NCBI RefSeq assembly: GCF_038502225.1
Contig: NC_091311.1
Location: forward strand, 35,975,584 to 36,039,583
Reading direction: 5' to 3'
From: Cherax quadricarinatus
Taxonomy: Eukaryota > Arthropoda > Malacostraca > Decapoda > Parastacidae
DNA: 64,000 nucleotides
The notes under the pieces are model-generated. The model was not told where the DNA came from and did no database searches. It was given only the letters and a program-made list of their open reading frames with translations. The translations under genes and the position numbers were made by a program. Positions 48,108 to 57,321 of the stretch are shown here, piece by piece. The first letter of the stretch is position 1. Every line of letters begins with the position of its first letter.

Positions 48108-48742
48108 TCACGAAATCGTAATGACACGATTGAAACAAACCATACCCCGGCCGGGATTGAACCCGCGGTCAGAGAGTTTCAAAACTCCAGCCTGTCACGT
48201 TAGCCACTAGACCAGCTAGCCACAATAAGATTCGTCCAACTAGGTATATTTCTACACCATAGGAAGGTTAGCACAGGCACCACTGTGACCACAAATGCAA
48301 GTTTTTACAGACGAATCTCCAGCTAGCGTGGCCGTGACGAACTCTAGCTCAAGTCCCTTCACTGCCGTCAACATGGACGAATCTTATTGTGGCTAGCTGG
48401 TCTAGTGGCTAACGCAACAGGCTGGAGTTTTGAGACTCTCTGACCGCGGGTTCAATCCCGGCCGGGGTATGGTTTGTTTGCAATCGTGTCATTACGATTT
48501 CGTGAGTCATGTTGATGGCAGTGAAGGGACTTGAGCTAGAGTTCGTCACGGTCACGCTAGCTGGAGATTCGTCTGTAAAAACTTGCATTTGTGGTCACAG
48601 TGGTGCCTGTGCTAACCTTCCTATGGTGTAGAAATATACCTAGTTGGACGAATCTTATTGTGGCTAGCTGGTCTAGTGGGTAAGGTGACGGTCTGGAGTT
48701 TTGAGACTCTCTGACCGCGGGTTCAATCTCGGCCGGGGTGTG
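48108..48742. mobile_element. Composite palindromic tRNA-derived insert
   Basis: A 635-bp insert with perfect 15-bp target duplications. It contains three tRNA-like units: one minus (about 48,130-48,225, B box at 48,153-48,164), one plus (48,388-48,475, B box GGTTCAATCCC near 48,449-48,459) and one plus (48,660-48,742). Between them, a non-tRNA segment of about 150 bp (48,226-48,380) recurs as its inverted copy (48,511-48,660). The result is a large palindrome with pol III boxes on both strands. Confidence 0.8.
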
Positions 48743-48757
48743 GTCTGTATATATTAC
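48743..48757. repeat. 15-bp target duplication, right copy
   Basis: Exact copy of 48,093-48,107. Confidence 0.9.
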
Positions 48758-48802
48758 ATCTGCATTCTTTTTGTCTTCTAGTGCATCTAGGACCTTGTCG
48801 TA

Positions 48803-50190
48803 GCACCTCCCCAGTCACTCCACCCCCGAACCTCCCCAGTCACTCCACCCCTGCACCTCCCCAGTCACTCCACCCCCGAACCTCCCCAGCCACTACACCC
48901 CCGAACCTCCCCAGCCACTCCCCCAGCACCTCCCCAGCCACTCCACCTCTGCACCTCCCCAGTCACTCCACCCCCGAACCACCCCAGTCACTCCACCCCT
49001 GCACCTCCCCAGTCACTCCACCCCTGAACCTCCCCAGCCACTCCACCCCCACACCTCCCCAGCCACTCCACCCCCGCAAATCCCCAGCCACTCCACCTCT
49101 GCACCTCCCCAGCCACTCCACCCCTGCACCTCCCCAGCCACTCCCCCTGCACCTCTCCAGCCACTCCACCTCTGCACCTCCCCAGCCACTCCACCCCTGC
49201 ACCTCCCCAGCCACTCCACCTCTGCACCTCCCCAGCCACTCCACCCCTGCACCTCCCCAGCCACTCCACCCCCGCACCTCCCCAGCCACTCCACCTCTGC
49301 ACCTCCCCAGCCACTCCACCTCTGCACCTCCCCAGCCACTCCACCTCTGCACCTCCCCAGCCACTCCACCTCTGTACCTCCCCAGCCACTCCCCCCCCGC
49401 ACCTCCCCAGCCACTCCACCCCTGCACCTCCCCAGCCACTCCCCCTGCACCTCTCCAGCCACTCCACCTCTGCACCTCCCCAGCCACTCCACCCCTGCAC
49501 CTCCCCAGCCACTCCACCTCTGCACCTCCCCAGCCACTCCACCCCTGCACCTCCCCAGCCACTCCACCCCCGCACCTCCCCAGCCACTCCACCTCTGCAC
49601 CTCCCCAGCCACTCCACCTCTGCACCTCCCCAGCCACTCCACCTCTGCACCTCCCCAGCCACTCCACCTCTGCACCTCCCCAGCCACTCCACCCCCGCAC
49701 CTCCCCAGCCACTCCACCTCTGCACCTCCCCAGCCACTCCCCCTGCACCTCTCCAGCCACTCCACCTCTGCACCTCCCCAGCCACTCCACCTCTGCACCT
49801 CCCCAGCCACTCCACCTCTGCACCTCCCCAGCCACTCCACCCCTGCACCTCCCCAGCCACTCCACCCCTGCACCTCCCCACCCACACCACCTCTGCACCT
49901 CCCCAGCCACTCCACCTCTGCACCTCCCCAGCCACTCCACCACTGCACCTCCCCAGCCACTCCACCCCGGCACCTCCCCCGCCACTCCACCTCGGAACCT
50001 CCCCATCCACTCCACCCCCGCACCTCCCCAGCCACTCCACCTCTGCACCTCCCCATCCACTCCACAACTGCACCTCCCCAGCCACTCCACCCCTGCACCT
50101 CCCCAGCCACGCCCCCACTGCACCTCCCCAGCCCCACCACCCCCGCACCACCCCCGCCACTTCCCCCCGCAACTCCCCAGCCACTCCATC
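48803..50190. repeat. 25-bp minisatellite, right part
   Basis: About 55 copies of the 25-bp C-rich unit (CACTCCACCTCTGCACCTCC core) with CCCC/CTCT variants. Longer-period blocks recur: the shortened CCACTCCCCCTGCACCTCTC variant appears three times (near 49,139, 49,437 and 49,736), about 298 bp apart. The long proline- and glycine-rich ORFs on both strands are artefacts of a stop-free unit. Confidence 0.95.
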
Positions 50191-50300
50191 CCCAAAATTT
50201 TCACAACACCCATCCCTCTCCCCCACACCAACACTTCCCTCATGTGATGTTTATCAGTGACTCAAGATGTTGAACAAATTATCACTGCCTCCCCAGAAAT

Positions 50301-50306
<6 letters not shown>

Positions 50307-50370
<64 letters not shown>
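50307..50370. repeat. (GA)n microsatellite
   Basis: About 62 bp of GA dinucleotides. Confidence 0.95.
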
Positions 50371-50371
<1 letters not shown>

Positions 50372-50377
50372 ATGTGT

Positions 50378-50630
50378 GTACTCACCTAGTTGTGGTTGCG
50401 GGTGTCGATTCACAGCTCCTGGACCCGCCTCTTCAACTGGCCGCTACTCAGTCACTCTTCCCGCTCCGTGAGCTTTATCATACCTCTTCTTAAAGCTATG
50501 TAGGGATCCTGCCTCCACTACATCACTACCCAGGCTATTCCACTTCCTGACAACTCTGTGACTGTGTGTACTCACCTAATTGTGGTTGCAGATGTCGAGA
50601 CTCAGCTCCTGGCCCCGCCTCTTCACTGGC
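50378..50630 (-). pseudogene. Two stacked LINE 3' ends
   Basis: Two minus-strand FADDVK-family tails in tandem: 50,378-50,560 (a C-terminal piece with the TACTCACCTAGTTGTGG tail) and 50,564-50,630 (tail only, TACTCACCTAATTGTGG). Each is truncated where the next begins. Confidence 0.85.
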
Positions 50631-50641
50631 GTGTGTGTGTA

Positions 50642-50718
<77 letters not shown>

Positions 50719-50731
50719 GTGTGTGTGTGTA
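50631..50731. repeat. (GT)n microsatellite between LINE ends
   Basis: About 100 bp of GT with few interruptions. Confidence 0.95.
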
Positions 50732-52095
50732 CTCACCTATTGGTTGCAGTGGTCGAGTTACAGCTCCTGGCCCCGCCCGCCTCTTCTCTGGTCGCTACTA
50801 GGTCCACTCTCTTCCTTCTCCATGAGTTTTATCCTACCTCTTCTTGAAGCTGTGCATGGATCCTGCCTTCACTACATCACTCTCAAGATTGTTCCATTTC
50901 CTAACAACTCTATGGCTGAAGAAATACTTCCTAACATCCCTGTGACTTGTCTGAGTTTCCATCTTCTAGCTGTTACCCCTTGTTACTATGTCCCATCTCT
51001 GAAACATCCTGTCCCTACCCACCTTGTCAATTCCACTCAGTATTTTATATGTCGTTATCATATCTTCCCTGTCCGTCCTGTCCTCCAGTGTCGTCAGGTC
51101 GATTTCCCTTATCCTCTCCTCATAGAAGAAACCCCTTAAGCTCCGGAACTAGTCTTGTTGCATATCTCTGAACTTTCTCCATTTTCTTGAAATGCTTCAC
51201 CTGCTGTGGGTTCCTTAATGGTGCTGCATACTCCAATGCAGGCCTTATGTATTGGGTGTACAGTATCGTGAACGACTTCTTATTAGATACTGAAAAGCTA
51301 TTCTTAGATTTGCCAGATGCGCATTTGTTGCTGGAGCTATCTGGCTGATGCGCACCTTAGGTGATATGCTCCGTATGATGCTCACCCCAACATCCTTCTT
51401 CTTGAGTTAAGGTTGCAGACTTTGGCCTCCGAGTCTATACTCCCTTTGCAGTCTTCTTTGTTATTCCCCAGGCTCATTAATTTGTACCAGGCCTGCAGCC
51501 TGTCCAGATCCATTTGTAGTTTTTCCTGGTTCTCATTCGTTTGTATTCTCCTTACTAGTTTCACGTCGTCTGCGAAGAGGGGTATCTCTGATTGTCCCAT
51601 TCGTCGTGTTATTGACGTATGTACAAGAAACAACACTGGCTCTAGGACTGATCCTTGTGGAACCACATTCGTCACATACACCCATTCCGACAATTTGTCA
51701 TGGCCCATCACTTGTTGTTTCCTTCATATCAGGTAAACCTTGATCCACTGTAGTGCTTTCCTATTCCTTCTTGCTCTTCTAGTTTTTGTAACAGTCTCTT
51801 GTGTGGTACTGTGTCAAAAGCCTTCTTACAGTCCACGAAAATGCAATCTACCCATCTCTCTCTCTCTCTCTCTCCTGTTTTACTTCTGTTACCTTGTAGA
51901 ACTCCATTAGGTTTGTGACACAGAATTTTTCATCCCTGAAGTTGTAATGTATGAGCCCATTCCTTCCTAGATGCTTCACAATTTTCTCCTGATAATCTCC
52001 ATAACTTTATGTACCATACATGTCAGTGATACTGGTCTTGTCTGGGACTACATTGTTGATTTCCACATTTCCGGCAATTATCTTGTTTCGATAGA
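50732..52095 (-). pseudogene. LINE RT, 3' half, split by the Gypsy element
   Basis: Minus-strand FADDVK-family LINE with tail at 50,732 (TACTCACCTATTGG). It has the FFSHRVV region (about 50,905-50,930) and the palm piece at 51,711-51,382 (VVPQGSVLEPVLFLV, PLFADDVKLVRRIQ). More N-terminal RT runs to 52,095, where the LTR element begins. The rest of the LINE resumes at 60,371. Many frameshifts were present before or after the insertion; the copy is dead. Confidence 0.85.
52091..52095. repeat. Target-site duplication ATAGA (left)
   Basis: ATAGA directly left of the LTR, matched at 60,371-60,375. The related LINE copy at about 42,428 has the intact TTTCGATAGATGTGTTGAAG phrase. Confidence 0.93.
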
Positions 52096-53311
52096 TGTTA
52101 CAAAAAACGCGATTCTAAAAGCTTAGAGATCTCCAGTGAATACTAGAAAGGACTGCCCTTCTAGCATCCAGCCTGTTACTGGGTTTTCGTAACAAGTAGT
52201 CAGTATCCTTGTCCAATTATCCATTAGAATTCAGTATGATTCAATAGTGCTTCAGGATTACAACTGGTAGGCTACTAACTAGAGAAATTAAAATTTAATA
52301 AATTTATTAAGTCTAGAGGTATATTATCAAATTAAATTAATCACAGCAATTAAAATAAAATCAATCTCTCGAGTTCAATATTATTGTGCTGAAAGCACAT
52401 ATCACATTTATAATTCTTAAGTACCGTCTGGTACATTAACATTTAATAAGATATTACAAATATGTACAAGTAAATTTGTGTATGTGTGTAAGTGCTCTAA
52501 GTAGTTCACTATGTCTCACGACTCGACTAGACTTAAACAAGTGACTGACAAAGTCCTCACAAACTAACTTCTTGACCGACTGGCAACCAGAACAGTCTGC
52601 TTGAACAATGAAAATAATGCTAAGCCCAATAGCCATATAACAAGCGACTGCGACACAATCAGGATCAAGGAGATAATATAACGACACTAAGTAGGGACCA
52701 TCAGCAGATCCTCCACAAAAGTTACAAAACTCCCATACTACTGAATCTAAGTTCAGCATAGGAAAAACCCTGACTGTGACAATACACAGAAACCAGTACA
52801 AAATTAGGTCAGAAGCTATAGCTCAGGACCTGAGATGTTCAGAGTGTCTATGTGACACACAACCTCAGTACAACGTCGAAAATCACTAAGTCTATACAAT
52901 GTTCTGTGAACAGAGTTCTACAGAACTAACAAGAATAATGAGACAGACAATCTGTCCAACCACCAAGCGAGTCTAGAGCAGACTGAATACTTCACGAGAG
53001 GTGAGGACACCCCCCCCTCGATCACGTGATAGCCCCGTGGACAGCACAGCTCAGAAGCCGGCAGTATAACGAGCGACAAGCGATAATTACAGTAGTTTGA
53101 CAATCAAGACTTGAACTGAGCACATATTATGTACATCCTAACAATATGTAATATGTAACATCCTAACAACATAAGTCAAATAAGAATATAAAACAATATA
53201 TTTACGATTTAGCTATTATCGCAAATATAAGCAATATAAAATTATATGAAAAGATAATATACATTATATATATACATAATAATCATTGTAACCCATTCAG
53301 GGGTTGCAACA
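52096..53311 (-). repeat. 3' LTR
   Basis: 1,216 bp, sense strand starting TGTTGCAACCCC and ending GTAACA. A sense-strand AATAAA lies at 52,303-52,308, 207 bp before the LTR end, a candidate polyadenylation signal. A 115-codon ORF (52,801-52,454) is open here and in the other LTR. Confidence 0.96.
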
Positions 53312-53318
53312 CCCCCCC
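53312..53318 (-). promoter_or_regulatory. Polypurine tract
   Basis: Seven G on the sense strand (C on the plus strand) directly upstream of the 3' LTR, where plus-strand DNA synthesis would be primed. Confidence 0.7.
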
Positions 53319-53931
53319 AACACGACAGACGGTCGCACTAGGACTTGCATTAATGTCTTTCACATTATTACTGATTACTCATATCAATACAATTTAATAT
53401 AAATATTAATCAAAGTCTCTCTTGTGCCAAGCACCTCTACAATTTCACAGCGTCCGTCACTAGGATATGCCCCTAGTACTAGGGCAGTACACAGTATCGT
53501 ATCTCTGCATACTCGTGGTTATATACATCAGTGTAGAGACAGGATAGCGCTGACAAGGAGGGCACGTTGAGGCTCGATCATAATAGAGGAGACTGCATTC
53601 CACTCTTAAGTAGAGGTTGTGGAATGCGAAGCAGTATGAACATCTGAGTATGAAACAGCTTAAGGTGTGTAGTGAGGGGGGGGTCTGCGGCAGGACAGTG
53701 TTGCGTCACGCGCAGTAACATCGCCCACACCACACTACACACTCAACACTCAGCTTGTCTCCTCCTCACACAACAATACTGTGAATACATAAATATAATA
53801 ATTAGACATGACATGAGTATATATAGTTAATATGGGCTGGAGGGATTAAGTTACTTTACTGAATTTGACATAGCAAGTAACAAAAGGTATTTGGGCATAA
53901 CATTACGTTAATTTAATGTAACTGATAATTA
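53319..53931 (-). other. 3' untranslated region of the LTR element
   Basis: About 610 bp between the pol stop and the polypurine tract. No envelope-like or other third ORF is visible, so the element has no sign of an env gene. Confidence 0.75.
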
Positions 53932-56900
53932 TTAAGGACGAGACAGAGCGTCAGCAATTACATTATAATGACCACTTATGTGTTTTATACTAACAGAATA
54001 AGGTTGGATTCTGAGGGCCCACCTCATGATCCTAGCATTTTTACTTTTCATGGTGTTAATATAAGTGAGTGGATTGTGGTCTGAAAAAACGTTAATTTTA
54101 AATGGGGAAGTGCCCAAATACACGTCAAAATGTTCCAAGGACGCCACAAGAGCTAGAGCCTCTTTCTCAATAGTGGCATAATTTTTTTGGTGTCGTTTAA
54201 GCTTAGATGAATAGTAACATATAGGATGGAGAATATCAGTGGATGTTGACTGTTGGAGTAGCACAGCACCCACTGCATAACAACTCACATCTATATGTAA
54301 AAAGAAGGGAAGATTGAAATTAGGACTCTTCAACACAGGAGCAGAGGATAGCAAACACTTCAACCTTTTGAACGAGTCTGAGCAATCTCTAGTCCAGGTG
54401 AACTGAACATTGCTACTAGTAAGCTCAGTAAGAAGAACAGCAATCTGAGAAAAGTTTGGACAGAACCTGTGATAATATCCTGCCATACCCAGGAATCTCT
54501 GTACTCCTTTCCTATCCTGTGGCACTGGAATTTCAGAAATTGCATGAACCTTAGCCTCAATAGGAGCAACCTCACCTTGGCCGATACAAAACCCTAGATA
54601 GGTTATCTTGGCTTGATCAAAACTACTTTTAGCTAAGTTAACAGTGAAGTTGTAGTGCGCCAGTCTCTCAAACAATGCTCTGAGACGCGTCAAGTGCTGT
54701 TCCCACTCGTCACTGTACACCACTAAGTCGTCAAGGTAGGCTTCTACTCCTAAGTTGTGGGTCAACTCGTTCATTATACGTTGGAATGAAGAAGCCGCGT
54801 TACATAGGCCGAAGGGGGTGACCAGGTAGTTAAACAATCCATTTTGAACAGTAAAAGCAGATATTTCTTGAGCACGTTCAGTAAGCGGGACTTGATAATA
54901 GCCTCGTAAGAGATCTAAACGGCTGACAAACTGGGCTCCTGACACACGATCAATAAGGTCGTCAATGCGAGGTAGAGGATAACCATCAGGCAAGGTGACA
55001 GAGTTCACTTTCCTGTAATCAGTGCACATCCTGAAACTACCATCAGGTTTAGGCACTAAAATACAGGGAGATGCCCATGGACTTTTACTGCGCTCAATAA
55101 GTCCGTGAGATAACAGAAAATCAACCTCTTCTCTCAATGCTTTATGCTTCGTTGGACTCATTCTATATGGTGATTGCTTAATGGGTGATGCTCCCTGTAC
55201 ATCAACGTCATGTACACCCAGAGTACAACGTTTAGGAACATCACCGAACAATTCAGGGAAATGCAAAATCATGTTTTTAATATCGCCAGCTTTATCAATC
55301 CCAAGGTTACTAAGAAAATCGTCTAGTGATTGTAGAGTCACTGAATTTTCTAAACGAACCTCTATACCTCTAGAGATGTCAGGTAGACTGACGTTTTCTT
55401 CCTCTGTCCTAGGAAGAATAGAAGTAGTAGGTAGAGGACTAGCGTAGTATGCCTTAAGCTGGTTAACATGGTACACATGATTAGATTTCTTTTTCCCAGG
55501 CGTACGTACCAAATAATTTACATCGCTAAGCCTTTTCACTACTTCCAGGGGACCATCATACCTGGCTTGTAGAGCATGACCTGGTACTAATTTCCGAGCC
55601 ATCACCTTATCTCGTGCTTTAAAAGAACGAGAGATAGCATGCTTGTCATAATGTTGCTTCATTCTAGCTTGGGCTGAAACTAGGTTTATCGAAGCTAGCT
55701 CTCTAGCGGCTGTCAAATGTTGTTGCATTAATGAAGGTGAAGTACTCAATGATGGATTTGATTTTCTTGTCCACACGTCTTTTAACACTGAGAGAGGACC
55801 ACGCACTTGGTGTCCGAATATTAATTCAAACGGACTAAATCCGAGACTTTCTTGCTCACTTTCTCTCATAGCGAACAGAAGAAAAGGTATACCCTCATCC
55901 CAGTCTCTAGAAAAATGTTCACAATAAGCTCTCATCATGGACTTCAGTGTCTGATGAAATCTCTCTAGAGCACCTTGTGACTGTGGATGATAACTGGTTG
56001 AAAGTACAGACTTTATTCCTAGGTGGGATAATGCTTCTCGAAAGATCTTAGAAGTGAAATTAGATCCCTGATCTGATTGTATATCTCGTGGCAATCCAAC
56101 CTGGGAGAAAAATTTCATCAGCGCTCTCACAATAGCACGAGCATTAATTTTTCTCATAGGAATAGCTTCGGGATAGCGTGTTGCAGCGTCCATAATAGTA
56201 AATAAGTATTGGTTTCCTAGTTTGGTTCTAGGCAAAGGACCAACACAATCAATAATAAGACGTGAGAATGGTTCACCATGCACGGTGATAGGAATGAGAG
56301 GCGCAGGTGGAGGTGTGCGCGCTGGTTTGCCTGTCACTTGACACATGTGGCAACGTCGCACAAGATCAGCTACTGTTTCCTTCATCTTTGGCCAAGTAAA
56401 ATGTTTTGCCAGTTTACCGAGTGTCTTCTTGACACCCAAATGTCCTCCTATGGGACTATTGTGAGCAAAATCAATGGCTTGTTCACGAAATGTAACTGGT
56501 AACACTACGAAATGCTTGACTGTGGTGGAAACACTATCAGCTGACAATTTACATGTATTTTTCTCCATCAGTACACCGTTACTATAATAGTAACAATTAT
56601 CGAGATCCTTTGCTTCACTCTCAGTAACTGCTATATCTCTCAGTCTTTCCAGTGACTGATCAACAAACTGATCCTTGATTAAATCATCATGAGTTAGAAA
56701 TTTAACGTCAGTTGTGTCCTGACTAGGTTGATGACCGGGGGGAGTCAGTGTTAATGACCCTGGGCGCAGAGCGTCACTAAACAACATATTCAACCCCAAA
56801 TCATTGTCATCCACTAACTCAACAGGAGACAAGGATGGTTGTTGAATCTTTGACATAGCTCTAGTAATTGCGCTGAGAGGAAATAAAATAGGTTTCTCTC

Positions 56901-57276
56901 TACAAGCTTCAATGGCATAATTATCATCAGTGTTATTATCAATCACAAGTGGTTCTTTACATATACCAGCATGAAGGATATCGTTCCCTATCAACAAGTC
57001 CACTGACCTGATGGGAAATACACCACTGGATATACCCACTGAAATATAACCAGTATAATAGCTTGTTTCAATATAAACTTTGTGCAGAGGCACTTTTATA
57101 ACAGCCCCTCCATAGGCTTCTAACAATACATCTATCTTGCAATAGGTATCGTCAGTTATGGGCAGTACATCTTCTCTTAATAACGTGAGATAACTGCCAG
57201 TGTCTCTGAAAGAAATTATCTCAGTTAGATGTGATTCGTCAAATCCTACTTTATCTCTCGAAAAGTAAGGACTCAT
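53932..57276 (-). CDS. pol: Pol: protease-integrase-RT-RNase H polyprotein
   Basis: 1,114 codons from ATG at 57,276. Domains in order: aspartic protease (about 20-105) with DTG at 25-27 and LLIGND at 94-99; integrase zinc finger H272/H279/C309/C312; integrase core D343, D402, E438 (exact D-35-E); a GPY/F-like module (YDGPLEVV, about 573-610); RT (about 680-890) with D788 and YLDD at 847-850; RNase H (about 985-1110) with D996, E1039, D1066 and a terminal ADALSRP. The stop follows RNase H directly. It cleaves the polyprotein, copies the RNA and inserts the cDNA. The order with integrase before RT is the Gmr1 arrangement. The ATG is in the gag frame 15 codons after the gag stop, so synthesis as a Gag-Pol readthrough product is more likely than independent initiation. 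No stop or frameshift is visible. Confidence 0.95.
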   Translation of the reverse strand: MSPYFSRDKVGFDESHLTEIISFRDTGSYLTLLREDVLPITDDTYCKIDVLLEAYGGAVIKVPLHKVYIETSYYTGYISVGISSGVFPIRSVDLLIGNDILHAGICKEPLVIDNNTDDNYAIEACREKPILFPLSAITRAMSKIQQPSLSPVELVDDNDLGLNMLFSDALRPGSLTLTPPGHQPSQDTTDVKFLTHDDLIKDQFVDQSLERLRDIAVTESEAKDLDNCYYYSNGVLMEKNTCKLSADSVSTTVKHFVVLPVTFREQAIDFAHNSPIGGHLGVKKTLGKLAKHFTWPKMKETVADLVRRCHMCQVTGKPARTPPPAPLIPITVHGEPFSRLIIDCVGPLPRTKLGNQYLFTIMDAATRYPEAIPMRKINARAIVRALMKFFSQVGLPRDIQSDQGSNFTSKIFREALSHLGIKSVLSTSYHPQSQGALERFHQTLKSMMRAYCEHFSRDWDEGIPFLLFAMRESEQESLGFSPFELIFGHQVRGPLSVLKDVWTRKSNPSLSTSPSLMQQHLTAARELASINLVSAQARMKQHYDKHAISRSFKARDKVMARKLVPGHALQARYDGPLEVVKRLSDVNYLVRTPGKKKSNHVYHVNQLKAYYASPLPTTSILPRTEEENVSLPDISRGIEVRLENSVTLQSLDDFLSNLGIDKAGDIKNMILHFPELFGDVPKRCTLGVHDVDVQGASPIKQSPYRMSPTKHKALREEVDFLLSHGLIERSKSPWASPCILVPKPDGSFRMCTDYRKVNSVTLPDGYPLPRIDDLIDRVSGAQFVSRLDLLRGYYQVPLTERAQEISAFTVQNGLFNYLVTPFGLCNAASSFQRIMNELTHNLGVEAYLDDLVVYSDEWEQHLTRLRALFERLAHYNFTVNLAKSSFDQAKITYLGFCIGQGEVAPIEAKVHAISEIPVPQDRKGVQRFLGMAGYYHRFCPNFSQIAVLLTELTSSNVQFTWTRDCSDSFKRLKCLLSSAPVLKSPNFNLPFFLHIDVSCYAVGAVLLQQSTSTDILHPICYYSSKLKRHQKNYATIEKEALALVASLEHFDVYLGTSPFKINVFSDHNPLTYINTMKSKNARIMRWALRIQPYSVSIKHISGHYNVIADALSRP

Positions 57277-57318
57277 CGCTGAACGAATCTTTTCGTCAGA
57301 TACACTTTCTGATGCTAG

Positions 57319-57321
57319 TCA
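57319..57321 (-). promoter_or_regulatory. Candidate leaky stop codon TGA-CTA-G between gag and pol
   Basis: The gag frame ends AGA-TGA and continues CTA-GCA in the same frame. The next 14 codons are open up to the pol ATG. TGA followed by CTAG is the best known sequence context for programmed readthrough in animals. Gag-pol readthrough at a single stop is known from gammaretroviruses. Alternatively the TGA could be a point mutation in a single gag-pol ORF. Confidence 0.6.

Larger units (their letters stand above)
46858..48802 (-). pseudogene. CR1-like LINE inserted in the minisatellite (with nested SINE)
   Basis: Minus-strand copy of the family at 13,309-14,377. It starts with the tail unit (TTTACCTGGAG twice). 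Its RT reads VNRVKFEAATVKSSVPQGTV, SSFADDTRICMTM and KFQLLRYGKHEE in the frame 48,044-47,187, and the C-terminus continues in another frame to 46,897. More RT (VLDALEDKKNADV, DFAKAF region) lies on the far side of a nested insert at 48,108-48,742. A 6-bp GCACCT lies on both sides (46,852-46,857 and 48,803-48,808), a likely target duplication. One frameshift near 47,190 disables it. Confidence 0.9.

Noticed and set aside
48388..48475. Functional tRNA gene
   Set aside because: A and B boxes are present, but no acceptor stem pairs and the unit sits inside a SINE-type insert with a target duplication.
48781..50247. 488-codon Pro/His/Ser-rich ORF and long Gly/Trp-rich ORFs on the other strand
   Set aside because: Artefacts of a stop-free 25-bp minisatellite read in every frame.
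53319..53931. Envelope gene after pol (endogenous retrovirus)
   Set aside because: No ORF, signal peptide or membrane segment in the 610 bp between pol and the 3' LTR.
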